52,325 nt of DNA from contig NZ_MWQI01000013.1 of NCBI RefSeq assembly GCF_002210345.1, positions 1-52,325 of the forward strand, read 5' to 3'. Positions 41,467 through 49,767 of this stretch are shown here, in pieces. Both the position numbers and the translations under genes were made by a program. The DNA comes from Fibrobacter sp. UWB4. GTDB lineage: Bacteria; Fibrobacterota; Fibrobacteria; Fibrobacterales; Fibrobacteraceae. A model generated the notes under the pieces. That model did not search any database. It had not been told where the DNA came from and was given only the letters and a program-made list of their open reading frames with translations. How positions within the stretch are numbered: position 1 is the stretch's first letter; every line of letters starts with the position of its first letter.

Positions 41467-41927
41467 TGTGCCTGCTTTGCGACTTCTTGCGCCTGGATAT
41501 CCTGGATGCAGGCCGGATAGACAATGGGTTTGACGATCTTGTCAAGCACGAGTTTCATAATTTCGAAATCGTGCTTGCTTGCCGTGCGGATAAAGCGGCC
41601 TACAAGGCGGTTCCATCCGTTGAGTTTTGAATCCAGAAGCAAAAGCCCGATTCCGCTTTCGTGTTCCAGAAAACCGAGAATGTCGCTCCCGCGCTTGTTT
41701 TGGGAAAGCGTTTCCATGAATATATTCCAGAACTGCTGGGAGTTGCTCTCGTTGCCGAGGGTTGCATTGATGGATTCGAAATCAAATTCAATGTACACGA
41801 AGGAACTCTTATCCTCGTCACTGCGGATAATTTCTTCCTGACAACGTCTCTCAAAAATATCTTCGGTATAGATGGAGATATTGTATTGATGTTTTTTTAT
41901 CAAGTTGAAGAGCTCTTCCTTCATCAT
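41463..41927 (-). CDS. degenerate GGDEF-like domain protein
   Basis: 154 aa, cytoplasmic. Secondary-structure pattern and spacing follow a GGDEF domain: ERRCQEEIIRSDEDKSSFVYIEFDFESINATLGNE resembles the start of the family in two parts, then SQNKRGSDILGFLEHESGIGLLLL where GG(D/E)EF would be. Here the motif reads EHESG, so cyclase activity is unlikely. It may bind nucleotides or act as an adaptor for the glycosyltransferase, whose gene overlaps its stop. Tentative. Confidence 0.5.
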   Translation of the reverse strand: MMKEELFNLIKKHQYNISIYTEDIFERRCQEEIIRSDEDKSSFVYIEFDFESINATLGNESNSQQFWNIFMETLSQNKRGSDILGFLEHESGIGLLLLDSKLNGWNRLVGRFIRTASKHDFEIMKLVLDKIVKPIVYPACIQDIQAQEVAKQAQ

Positions 41928-41955
41928 TGCCCCTAATTTAGTCTATTTTTTAACC

Positions 41956-43824
41956 ATGCAGCGATTGTTAAAATTGAAAAAAGCGCTGAAGAGCAGTGTT
42001 TTGGCTACTTCGGTCGAAAATTTTAAGGCCATTAGGTCAGCGACTGGCAAGTACCGTCCGATGACGGCCTTCGAGATACAGATTCTTGAAAAAAACGGGA
42101 ACAGTTGCGACGACTGGTCGAAGGTGCTGGTCGAGCCGGACTTTGACCCGAACCGCATTTTCCGCTCGAGTTTTATGGGCGATGTGCGCCTCCCGAAGTT
42201 CTTTGGTACGCTCCTCTTGCCGGGCGATGTCTCGGTCGCTACAGGTATTTATGACTGCATGGTCCACAACTGCATTATCGAGAATGCCTTGATTTACAAG
42301 GTCTCGACATTGAGCAATGTGCTTGTGCGCAGTAGTGCGGTCGTGCAGAATGTTGGCACTCTTGTCAGTAGCGGCAAGATCAACTACATGGTCGGCTCGA
42401 CGATTAACGTGGGTAACGAGATGGGCGGCCGCGAAGTGCTGGTTTTCCCGGAACTCACGACGGAGCTTGTCGACTTGCAGCTGTTCCACAAGACAGAACA
42501 GAGTGTGCAGGATTCGTTTGCCGAAATGCTCAGCGCCTACAGGTCTGAACTTGCACTTCCGTTTGGAATCGTAGGGAAGGGCGCGGTCGTATCGAATACG
42601 AACATTATCCGCAACAGCTGGATTGGTGCGCATGCCCGCATCGAGGGTGCCGCAAAGATTCGCAATTCCATCATCATGAGTTCGCTCGAGGAATCGAGCC
42701 ATGTTTATGATTCCGTGATTCTTGAAAATACGAATGTGCAGATGGGCGTTAAGGTGCATACGGGCGCCGAGGTCCAGAGTTCCGTGCTGATGGGCCGCTG
42801 CAAGGTCGGCTGCAAGGCGATTGTGAAGTCTTCTATCATTGCACCGTGCTGCCATATCGAAGAGGGCGAAGTCAACAGTTCCTACATGGGACCGATGACG
42901 CAGATGCACCACCACTCGCTTTTGATTGCGGCGCTCTGGCCGGAAGGCTGTGGCAATTTGGGCTATGGCGCAAATGTTGGCAGTAACCACACGGGCCGCA
43001 TGCCTGACCAGGAAGTGATGCCGGGCCAGGGGATGTTCTTTGGACTTGGCGTGAACATCAAGTTCCCGTCGAATTTCCGCGAGTCTCCGTTTACCTTGAT
43101 TGCAAGCGGGCTTACGACTTTGCCACAGCGGCTCAAGTTCCCGTTTTCGCTGATCCATGCGGGAGACCCGCAGCTGGTGGGTGTTGCTCCGCGCTTGAAC
43201 GAGATTGTGCCGGGCTGGAACTATGCAAAGAATGCGTATGCGCTAGACCGCAATGCGTACAAGTATTCCATTCGCGGCAAGGGCCTTGTGCCGTCAACAT
43301 TCTACTCGATTTACAATCCTGAAACGGCTCGCCTGGTGTTCGATGCGTACAACCGCTTGCAGGTGGTGAAAATCAAGGACGTTTATACGAAATCTGATAT
43401 TGACGGGCTTGGTGAAAACTTCTTGCGTGAACGCGTACGCCAGAGTGCAGTCAAGGCGTATGGTGAGTATCTGGAACGCTATGTACTTGACTTGATGCTT
43501 GCGCTGGTGGAAGGCGACGAGTCGCTCTCGAAGCAGTCTCCGCGCGAGTTACGCAAGCTGCTGGGTGAAACGAACAAGGAAATTGCACGTGTCGTGACGC
43601 TTCCCGAGACGATGGACGATCTGGTCAAGCGCTACAGGCAGCTTGACAAGGAATGGTTTGATAGCGTAAGTCATGGCCTGGATCGCGATAATCAACGCGG
43701 CCGCGAGATCTTTGACGATTACGATAGCGCCCATCCGGTGGACAAGGGATTCATGGAATGGGAAAAGGCCCGCTTTGAAGAATCGGTAAAACGCTTGAGT
43801 GCGTTCGTGAAGAATCTCGCTTAA
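41956..43824 (+). CDS. DUF4954-type left-handed beta-helix protein
   Basis: 622 aa from the ATG at 41956 (an earlier in-frame start at 41905 is inside the divergent gene). YRPMTAFEIQILEKNGNSCDDW near the start and long runs of hexapeptide-like repeats (IENALIYKVSTLSNVLVRSS, NSWIGAHARIEGAAKIRNSI, NTNVQMGVKVHTGAEVQSSV) give a beta-helix as in sugar-nucleotide acyl- or uridylyltransferases. It then shows GPMTQMHHHSLLIAALWPEG and a helical C terminus (about 480-622). The family is common in Bacteroidetes-related phyla; reaction unknown, with nucleotidyl- or acyltransfer to a sugar as a guess. Confidence 0.8.
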   Translation: MQRLLKLKKALKSSVLATSVENFKAIRSATGKYRPMTAFEIQILEKNGNSCDDWSKVLVEPDFDPNRIFRSSFMGDVRLPKFFGTLLLPGDVSVATGIYDCMVHNCIIENALIYKVSTLSNVLVRSSAVVQNVGTLVSSGKINYMVGSTINVGNEMGGREVLVFPELTTELVDLQLFHKTEQSVQDSFAEMLSAYRSELALPFGIVGKGAVVSNTNIIRNSWIGAHARIEGAAKIRNSIIMSSLEESSHVYDSVILENTNVQMGVKVHTGAEVQSSVLMGRCKVGCKAIVKSSIIAPCCHIEEGEVNSSYMGPMTQMHHHSLLIAALWPEGCGNLGYGANVGSNHTGRMPDQEVMPGQGMFFGLGVNIKFPSNFRESPFTLIASGLTTLPQRLKFPFSLIHAGDPQLVGVAPRLNEIVPGWNYAKNAYALDRNAYKYSIRGKGLVPSTFYSIYNPETARLVFDAYNRLQVVKIKDVYTKSDIDGLGENFLRERVRQSAVKAYGEYLERYVLDLMLALVEGDESLSKQSPRELRKLLGETNKEIARVVTLPETMDDLVKRYRQLDKEWFDSVSHGLDRDNQRGREIFDDYDSAHPVDKGFMEWEKARFEESVKRLSAFVKNLA

Positions 43825-43856
43825 GTGTGTATTGAACTGCGCGGAATTTTTCTGTT

Positions 43857-44417
43857 ATGTTGTTATATATTTTACTTTGTCTAGAAATTGTCTTGCGGAC
43901 GCTTCTTGAAATTCGCGAACGCAGGCTCACGCAGTTGCGTGGCGGCGTGTTTGCCGTGTTGCGGTTGATTCCGCTGGTGAACGATATTGTTCCGCTCCCA
44001 GAAAACCGCAGCGAAGTGCATGAGTCGAAATTTGTGAAGCTGCACGAAGAAGGGCACAAGGTGCTGCATCATGCGGTGTTGCGCAACTTGATGAAAATCG
44101 CCTTTTGGATGGTTGCTGTGTGGTTCATGGCTGCAATGATGGTGCGCTGGAACGCAAGCTTTATCGAAGCTGTGCTGTGGCTCCATTTGGCGGCAATTCC
44201 GTTCCGCATGCTGTTTCATTTTTACTGCTGGAACCAAGAATACGAATGCGATAGGTATGCGCTAGAAAAGACGGATAAGAAAGTGGCAAAGGCCGCATTG
44301 CGCGAACTTGCTGCATGCGAAATTCCATACACCGCCTTGTTTGCGCTCGTGTATCGTGAACACCCGACTGCCGTGTTGCGCAGTCAGAGAATACTGAATA
44401 AGGTAATTAGTGGTTAG
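43857..44417 (+). CDS. short M48-like membrane zinc peptidase
   Basis: 186 aa. An N-terminal membrane helix, LHEEGHKVLHHAV with the HExxH zinc site near residue 64, two hydrophobic helices (about 80-125), then WNQEYECDRYAL near 131, which matches the third-ligand glutamate segment NxExxxD of M48 proteases. At under 190 residues it is about half the length of HtpX, with the same motif order. Likely a membrane-embedded endopeptidase. It starts 32 bp after the DUF4954 gene and precedes a BatD-like gene. Confidence 0.65.
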   Translation: MLLYILLCLEIVLRTLLEIRERRLTQLRGGVFAVLRLIPLVNDIVPLPENRSEVHESKFVKLHEEGHKVLHHAVLRNLMKIAFWMVAVWFMAAMMVRWNASFIEAVLWLHLAAIPFRMLFHFYCWNQEYECDRYALEKTDKKVAKAALRELAACEIPYTALFALVYREHPTAVLRSQRILNKVISG

Positions 44418-44494
44418 TCAATAGTCATTGGTCAGTGGTTGTTTGTTAATGCGTCTCCGTCATCCCGAGAAGCAAAGCGACGAGGGATCCAGTA
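44404..44494. repeat. family II heptad arm followed by reverse family I copy
   Basis: 44404-44452 has GTTAGTC/AATAGTC/ATTGGTC/AGTGGTT units. Immediately after, 44459-44493 has a reversed family I copy (GTCATCCCGAGAAGC...GAGGGATCCAGT). The two repeat families are thus side by side here and between parA and parB. Confidence 0.6.
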
Positions 44495-44581
44495 ATTTTC
44501 AATTGATAGATATTGGCTGGCGGAACTTGTGATGTTTGTTTAAATTTTCATTTTTTTGTATATTCACTTTCGAGGTTTAAA

Positions 44582-45520
44582 ATGTCTCGCTTTACTTCAT
44601 TGAAAAGTTTCAAATTCCTTTTTTCGATTGCGCTACTTTCGGTTGTTTCCGCGTATTCCTTTGACTTGACTGTCAAGGCGAATGTCGATAACGCCCAGGT
44701 CTTTATTGGTGACAAGTTCAATTACGAAATTCAGGTGACGGCGCCTGAAAATGCGATTGTCGATTTGCCGAGCTTTGTCGGGAACCTTGGCAGCTTTGAA
44801 GTCAAGGAAATGAAGAACGAGAAAATAACCGAGGGCATGCCCAAGGGCACGGCGAAGTTTACCTGGCTTGCAACACTCAATACATTTGTGAGTGGCGACT
44901 TTTTGATTGCCCCGCAAGAAGTGAACGCCGTTGTCGGAACGGATACGGTCAAGACGCACACGGACCCGGTTGCAGTCAAGGTTTCCAACCGCACGACTGG
45001 CGAAGAAGCGGATATCCTCGAAGTGGAAGACCCGCTGAGCGACCCGAGGCTCCCGCAGTGGCTTTATGTACTGTTTGCCGTTCTTGGCGTTGCATTGCTC
45101 GTCTTTATTGGCTGGTTCTTGCACAAGAAATTTGCAAAGCGTGGCGAGGCCCCGCAGCTACCGCCGTACGAAGAGGCAGTCCTTGCTCTCAAGGACTTGC
45201 GCAACAGGAATTACCTTGCCGAAGGCAACCAGGGCGATTACTTCATGTCGCTTGGGTTCATTACCCGCCGTTACATCGAGCGCCGTTTTGAAGTCGATAT
45301 TCTCGATGCGACAGTCGCCGAACTCAAGAAGCGCATGTCGCATGTGGCAGGGCTCCCGCAGGCTTACAAGGAATCCGTGGTGACGCTTGCTGAAGAAACG
45401 GAACCGGTGAAGTTCGCGAAGATGAAGCTTGAAGGTGAACGCTGCAAGTTCTGGGACGAATGGGCAGACCGCCTGCTCGAAGACACCAAGCCGATGCCGG
45501 AAGACGAAAAGAAAAAGTAG
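44582..45520 (+). CDS. BatD-like membrane protein
   Basis: 312 aa from the ATG at 44582, where the signal peptide begins (MSRFTSLKSFKFLFSIALLS). An exported beta-sandwich domain (DLTVKANVDNAQVFIGDKFN, VTAPENAIVDLPSF, KFTWLATLNTFVSGDFLIAP) is followed by a membrane helix (about 190-212, LPQWLYVLFAVLGVALLVFI) and a cytoplasmic helical tail with YFMSLGFITRRYIERRFEVD. This layout resembles BatD/DUF4381-type proteins of Bat (aerotolerance) operons; no BatA/BatB is in view. Followed by LemA and HtpX-like genes. Confidence 0.7.
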   Translation: MSRFTSLKSFKFLFSIALLSVVSAYSFDLTVKANVDNAQVFIGDKFNYEIQVTAPENAIVDLPSFVGNLGSFEVKEMKNEKITEGMPKGTAKFTWLATLNTFVSGDFLIAPQEVNAVVGTDTVKTHTDPVAVKVSNRTTGEEADILEVEDPLSDPRLPQWLYVLFAVLGVALLVFIGWFLHKKFAKRGEAPQLPPYEEAVLALKDLRNRNYLAEGNQGDYFMSLGFITRRYIERRFEVDILDATVAELKKRMSHVAGLPQAYKESVVTLAEETEPVKFAKMKLEGERCKFWDEWADRLLEDTKPMPEDEKKK

Positions 45521-45605
45521 AACTTAGAAGTTACCAGTCTGCCAACTTTATTTTCTTATTGCAACATTTCTTATTATATTTCTTGATAAGAATTAAGGAG
45601 AAAAT

Positions 45606-46163
45606 ATGACCGTAGTTATCGTTGTCGCCGTTGCCTTTATAATTATCGCTCTGTTCATTTCTATGTACAACGGGCTTGTGAAGCTCCGCAATAATCGCGA
45701 GAATGCCTTTGCAAATATCGATGTCCAGCTCAAGCAGCGTTTTGACCTTGTGCCGCAGCTTGTCTCGACGGTCAAGGGTTACGCAACTCACGAAAAGCAG
45801 GTGCTTGAAGAAGTGACTGCCGCCCGTGCGGCTGCCATCAATGCTAAAACCATTGACGAGAAGGTTGCTGCCGACAAGTCGCTTTCTGCGGCGCTTACAG
45901 GACTTAAGGTTTCGCTTGAAGCTTATCCGGAGCTTAAGGCGAACCAGAATTTTTTGCAGTTGCAGACGGAACTTTCGGATATTGAGAACAAGCTTGCTGC
46001 TGCCCGCCGCTTCTTCAATTCTACAACTCGCGAATACAACAATGCATGCGAGGTCTTCCCGAGCAATATCATTGCCGGCATGTTCCACTTTACCCGTGCG
46101 ACCATGTACGAGGCGACTGAAAACCGTGAAACGCTAAACAAGGCCCCTGAGGTGAAATTTTAA
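45606..46163 (+). CDS. lemA: LemA family protein (second copy)
   Basis: 185 aa. N-terminal membrane helix, then LemA signature MYNGLVKLRNNRENAFANID, LKQRFDLVPQLVSTVKGYAT and FNSTTREYNNACEVFPSNII. Good ribosome site (AAGGAG). Next gene is an HtpX-like M48 protease, the common LemA-HtpX pairing. Compared with the first copy (23495-24100) it lacks the long Gly/Ala tail. Confidence 0.93.
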   Translation: MTVVIVVAVAFIIIALFISMYNGLVKLRNNRENAFANIDVQLKQRFDLVPQLVSTVKGYATHEKQVLEEVTAARAAAINAKTIDEKVAADKSLSAALTGLKVSLEAYPELKANQNFLQLQTELSDIENKLAAARRFFNSTTREYNNACEVFPSNIIAGMFHFTRATMYEATENRETLNKAPEVKF

Positions 46164-46280
46164 TGAGTAGACAGTAGGCAGTAAACAGTAAAATAATGGC
46201 GCGACTGGTGTCGCGCGTTTAATTAGCGCCTTTGGCGCATTTTTCTCTGTCTACTTACTACTTCAAACTTCCTACTGCCT
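46164..46280. repeat. heptad-arm element, family II, complete copy
   Basis: Left arm AGTAGACAGTAGGCAGTAAA and right arm ending TACTTCCTACTGCCT-type units; AGTAGACAG (about 46167) and CTGTCTACT (about 46247) are perfect inverses. In between are two palindromes, GCGCGACTGGTGTCGCGC (about 46200) and GCGCCTTTGGCGC (about 46226). It fills the whole lemA-htpX gap and ends at the htpX start codon. Confidence 0.65.
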
Positions 46281-47330
46281 ATGCGTTACGTTGGTCTCCA
46301 GACTCAAATCTGGCGGAATAACCGCAATACGGTGATTCTGCTTTTTATGTTCCCGGTGATTTTGCTGGGGATGGTGTTTCTGGTCATCCTGGGGCTTGAT
46401 TTTTTCGGCCTGCTTTGCGATATTGTCGAGGGTGGATGTCCTCCTGAACATGCATCGCGTATAAGGTATGGGACTATGCACTGGCCTGAAATATGGCATT
46501 GCTTCAAGGTCGTGATTCCTTATACATTGCAGATTGTGGGCGTATGGTTCATTATCGCCTATTGCGCAAATACATCCATTATCCGCCATGCGACTCATGC
46601 AAAGCCGCTTGAACGCAAGGAAAATTTGCGCGTCTACAATATTGTCGAGAACCTTTGTATTGCTGGTGGCATCGAGATGCCGCAAATCAATATTATCCAG
46701 GATTCTGGAATGAACGCTTTTGCAAGCGGTATCGATATTCCTTCGTTTACCATTACCCTCACGACGGGTCTGATCGAAAAACTGGATGATAGGGAGCTTT
46801 CGGCGGTCGTGGGTCACGAGCTGACGCACATCAAGAATCGCGATACGCGTCTTATGGTGGTATGCATTGTGTTCGTCGGAATTTTTGCGACAATCCAGAC
46901 GGTCTCCCTGAAGTTGATAAGCGCTATGTTCCGTAATCCGCGTAGGTCTAGGCGTAGCCGCAATGGCGGAAGTGCCGATATGTATATCCTCCTGGTTTTA
47001 TTGCTTGTGTTTATATGGAGTTCCGTTGGTTATGTGTTCACCTGGTTCACGCGGCTTGCTATTTCACGCAAGCGAGAGTATGTAGCCGATGCCGGTGGTG
47101 CCGAGCTTTGCGGGGACCCTCTTGCACTTGCGTCTGCGCTGAGGAAAATTTCCAAGGATCCGGGCCTTGTGAGTGTGCAGAGAGACGATATTGCACAGCT
47201 TTACGTGATTCATCCTGATGAGGAATTTGACAATAATGCAGGCTTGAAAGGCTGGGTGGCGAAGGCCAATGTTTTGTTCTGCACACATCCAGATACGCCA
47301 GAGCGTATTCTGCTGCTGGAACAGTTCTAA
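46281..47330 (+). CDS. htpX: HtpX-like M48 membrane metalloprotease
   Basis: 349 aa. Two N-terminal membrane helices (about 15-45 and 75-95), then the peptidase domain: VVGHELTHIKNRDTRLM near residue 177 has the HExxH zinc site, two more helices follow, and SRKREYVADAGGAEL supplies the third ligand Glu. HtpX-type proteases degrade damaged membrane proteins. The start follows repeat element 46164-46280 directly, with no clear ribosome site, so translation may depend on lemA coupling or a leader in the repeat. Stop overlaps the end of the convergent XRE gene. Confidence 0.92.
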   Translation: MRYVGLQTQIWRNNRNTVILLFMFPVILLGMVFLVILGLDFFGLLCDIVEGGCPPEHASRIRYGTMHWPEIWHCFKVVIPYTLQIVGVWFIIAYCANTSIIRHATHAKPLERKENLRVYNIVENLCIAGGIEMPQINIIQDSGMNAFASGIDIPSFTITLTTGLIEKLDDRELSAVVGHELTHIKNRDTRLMVVCIVFVGIFATIQTVSLKLISAMFRNPRRSRRSRNGGSADMYILLVLLLVFIWSSVGYVFTWFTRLAISRKREYVADAGGAELCGDPLALASALRKISKDPGLVSVQRDDIAQLYVIHPDEEFDNNAGLKGWVAKANVLFCTHPDTPERILLLEQF

Positions 47331-47671
47331 TGTTCGGACTGCTTTTCCGGGTTTTTGCCCAGGATCGTTTTGTTGATATAGTTTATGCCTTTTGCCTTGT
47401 CGGCGGCGGCAGGTGTCTGGAGCTGGATTTGCTCCAGTATTAAGGCTTCGAGCTTTGCCATCAGCTCTGTAGCAGAGCAGCCGAAAGCGTCTGCGAGATC
47501 ACAAAACGATTTGACGGAAAGGCTGCGCTTGCCTTTTGCGACCAGTCCGAGATGCTGACGACTAATCCCGCTATCTAAAGCGAGCTTTTTCTTCGTTAAG
47601 GAAGTCGCTCCCTGCATCTGTGCTAAAAGTTCAATTTCAGCTTTTCGGATGACGTCAATGTCATATCGCAT
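47327..47671 (-). CDS. XRE-family helix-turn-helix regulator
   Basis: 114 aa. Residues about 20-75 form a Cro/C1-type HTH: TKKKLALDSGISRQHLGLVA, then GKRSLSVKSFCDLADAFGCSA. The C-terminal 40 residues are helical and probably dimerise. Target unknown. Convergent with htpX with a 4-bp overlap. Confidence 0.85.
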   Translation of the reverse strand: MRYDIDVIRKAEIELLAQMQGATSLTKKKLALDSGISRQHLGLVAKGKRSLSVKSFCDLADAFGCSATELMAKLEALILEQIQLQTPAAADKAKGINYINKTILGKNPEKQSEH

Positions 47672-47763
47672 CCTTCAATTTTATGAATCTGCCTCAAATA
47701 TCGTGCAAACTTTAGTTTCCATAATTTCGAGAATTTTTGATTCTGTACGATATAATCATAATC

Positions 47764-47794
47764 AAAAAAGCACTCTTTGGCAGAGTGCTTTTAT
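47764..47794 (-). terminator. terminator of GH45 gene B
   Basis: AAAGCACTCT pairs with AGAGTGCTTT around TTGGC; preceding As give the U-tract on the minus strand. Confidence 0.85.
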
Positions 47795-47826
47795 AAGTTG
47801 CTTCTATAGCAGTTGTCTTTTTTAGA

Positions 47827-49554
47827 CTAGAATTGGGCCTTGAGGGCTGCCGGGCATTCGACTTCTTTATAGGTGTGGTTCGGGTTGCCTGCAGCTTCCA
47901 TCCATGTGGCAAGGAAGAGGCAGCCTTCCTTAGCCTGGGTGTCACTTGCGAATGCTCTGTTGCACTTTTCAGTGAGACATTCCTTGCGCTTGGTTAGGAG
48001 GTCGCCACTGTATCCGACTTCCTTTTCGCAGTCAGAGAGGAGGCCGCCGTAGGTTGTGGTGTTTTGCGGGATGTTCCAGCCCATCTGGCTGCAACCATTG
48101 AAAGCGCCGAATCCGCCACCCGGGATCATCACGTCGAACTGACCGCCTTGCACGTCGTAACCGATGTTCGATGCCATCACGACGAGAGTCTTGCCAGCAA
48201 GAGCCTTGTGGTTTGCCTTGGTTTCGTACTTGCCTGTGCCGGTGAAGGTGAGGGCGAAGCACTTGCCGCATGTAGCGTCGTTACCCGGAGTTGCTGCGAA
48301 TGCGTAGGCGAGCTTGTCGCTCACGATTATAGGAATCTGGCTTGTGCAGGTAGTGCCCTGGCCACCGGAGCAGATGCTACCGTTAGTGTTGCCGATCGGG
48401 GTCTTGCCCTTGGCATCGCAAGTTTTAGCGGCACCGCCGTGTTCCGGCCAGGAGCAGTGGGGCATGCAGCAGTCCCAATAACGGGTTGCGAAGCCCTGCT
48501 GTCCACCGGCACCTGCGTTGAGGTACTTGGCTTCTTCGGCAGATGCGTTCGGATTGTCTATTTTGGACGAAGAAGACTTAGCCTGGCTGCTAGAGGACTT
48601 GGCCTGGGACGAAGAGGATTTCGCCTTGCTGCTGGAAGACTTCACCTGGGACGAAGAAGATTTGGGCTGGTCCTGCTTCTGGCTTGAAGAGGACTTTGTT
48701 TCCTGGCTGCCGTTTCCGCTTGTCACGTTCAATGTGAGTGTTATGCTTTTGCCGTCGGCCATCCATGTTTCAGTGACTTCGCCAACCTGGAATCCTCCAG
48801 GGACGGTGGCGGAAATGGTAAACGTCTTTGCGCTTGCATCGTATTTGCAGTCGCTGTCCTGGATGAACCAGGCGTTCCAGGACTGTCTGGTTGGCTGGCT
48901 ATTGACACCCGAGACTGTGACAGGGGTGATTGCCTTGCCTTGTGCGACGGTCTGTGTGAGAGAACCTGCACCACCGTTACCTGGCTGTTCCTGCTTTGCA
49001 GAAGAGCTTTCCGGTTTCGGTTGTTCTGTTTTCTGCGATGACGATGAAACGACGGGATTGACTTTAGCGGAGCTGGAGCTTGCTACCGGAATCCCTGGAG
49101 TATATACAGAAGAGCTGCTTACAGCGATGACCGCGCTGGAATTCGGCGTACCTTCACCAGGAGCGGAAACGATTTCGCCTTCAGGTGTCATTACGTAGCC
49201 GTTAGGATAGGTGATGGTTCTACCGGGATTTACAACCGGAAGGGAGCTAAGGTCTACGACAATTGGTGCTGCACCGTCTATAATGATGCTGCTGGTTGCG
49301 ACATCGAATGTTCCGACGGGAACGCTGTATTCGTTAGTCACGGTATACGTGCCTGTCCCGTTGGGAATAATGAAATAGATTGCTGTACCGGTATTTACCA
49401 TAAAGCAGTGCTGATCGACGTCGAAAGCAGCTTTTGGCTGGGTTCCAGGAAGTTCCGATGTGTGACCCGGTACAGATGCTGGGTCTCCAGAGCAGTTCCA
49501 TGCGATAAAGGAAAGGCCGAAAATGGCGAGGGTTGTGAATAGTTTGTTCTTCAT
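47827..49554 (-). CDS. GH45 endoglucanase B
   Basis: 575 aa. A hydrophobic leader ends in FIAWNCSG; the Cys is a lipid-site candidate although Asn before it is unusual. One copy of the N-terminal beta module (about 45-120), a Ser/Pro linker, an Ig-like domain (about 190-275, ending SITLTLNVTSG), a strongly repetitive Lys-Ser linker (KSSSSQAKSSSS units, about 285-325), then the GH45 domain: TRYWDCCMPHCSW with base Asp361 and QFDVMIPGGGFGAFNGC with acid Asp474. Many Cys pairs suggest disulfides. Cleaves cellulose or other beta-1,4-glucans. Tandem with enzyme C but with its own terminator and 213-bp leader. Confidence 0.93.
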   Translation of the reverse strand: MKNKLFTTLAIFGLSFIAWNCSGDPASVPGHTSELPGTQPKAAFDVDQHCFMVNTGTAIYFIIPNGTGTYTVTNEYSVPVGTFDVATSSIIIDGAAPIVVDLSSLPVVNPGRTITYPNGYVMTPEGEIVSAPGEGTPNSSAVIAVSSSSVYTPGIPVASSSSAKVNPVVSSSSQKTEQPKPESSSAKQEQPGNGGAGSLTQTVAQGKAITPVTVSGVNSQPTRQSWNAWFIQDSDCKYDASAKTFTISATVPGGFQVGEVTETWMADGKSITLTLNVTSGNGSQETKSSSSQKQDQPKSSSSQVKSSSSKAKSSSSQAKSSSSQAKSSSSKIDNPNASAEEAKYLNAGAGGQQGFATRYWDCCMPHCSWPEHGGAAKTCDAKGKTPIGNTNGSICSGGQGTTCTSQIPIIVSDKLAYAFAATPGNDATCGKCFALTFTGTGKYETKANHKALAGKTLVVMASNIGYDVQGGQFDVMIPGGGFGAFNGCSQMGWNIPQNTTTYGGLLSDCEKEVGYSGDLLTKRKECLTEKCNRAFASDTQAKEGCLFLATWMEAAGNPNHTYKEVECPAALKAQF

Positions 49555-49720
49555 GATACAGTAAGCCCTTGTAATTATATCACACCCTGTATTCCAATCA
49601 TCCGCGCTAAAAGATAAAATCTTCTTCTCTGAAATGCTCGTAAATAAGAGTAAAAAGAACTATACAATAAGTTTTTGTGAACTTACGCACAACTTATTTA
49701 TTATCAAAGACTTACAAAAA

Positions 49721-49746
49721 AGAAAAACGCCCCGGTTTGGGGCGTT
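49721..49746 (-). terminator. terminator of GH45 gene C
   Basis: AACGCCCC pairs with GGGGCGTT around GGTTT; preceding As are the U-tract on the minus strand. Confidence 0.85.
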
Positions 49747-49767
49747 CAGTTCCGTTTTAGACCTTTT

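Noticed and set aside
43588-43610. Other CACGTG-type cores in coding DNA (e.g. here, 39966, 4867)
   Set aside because: Flanks do not match the TGTT...AACA arms; chance hits.
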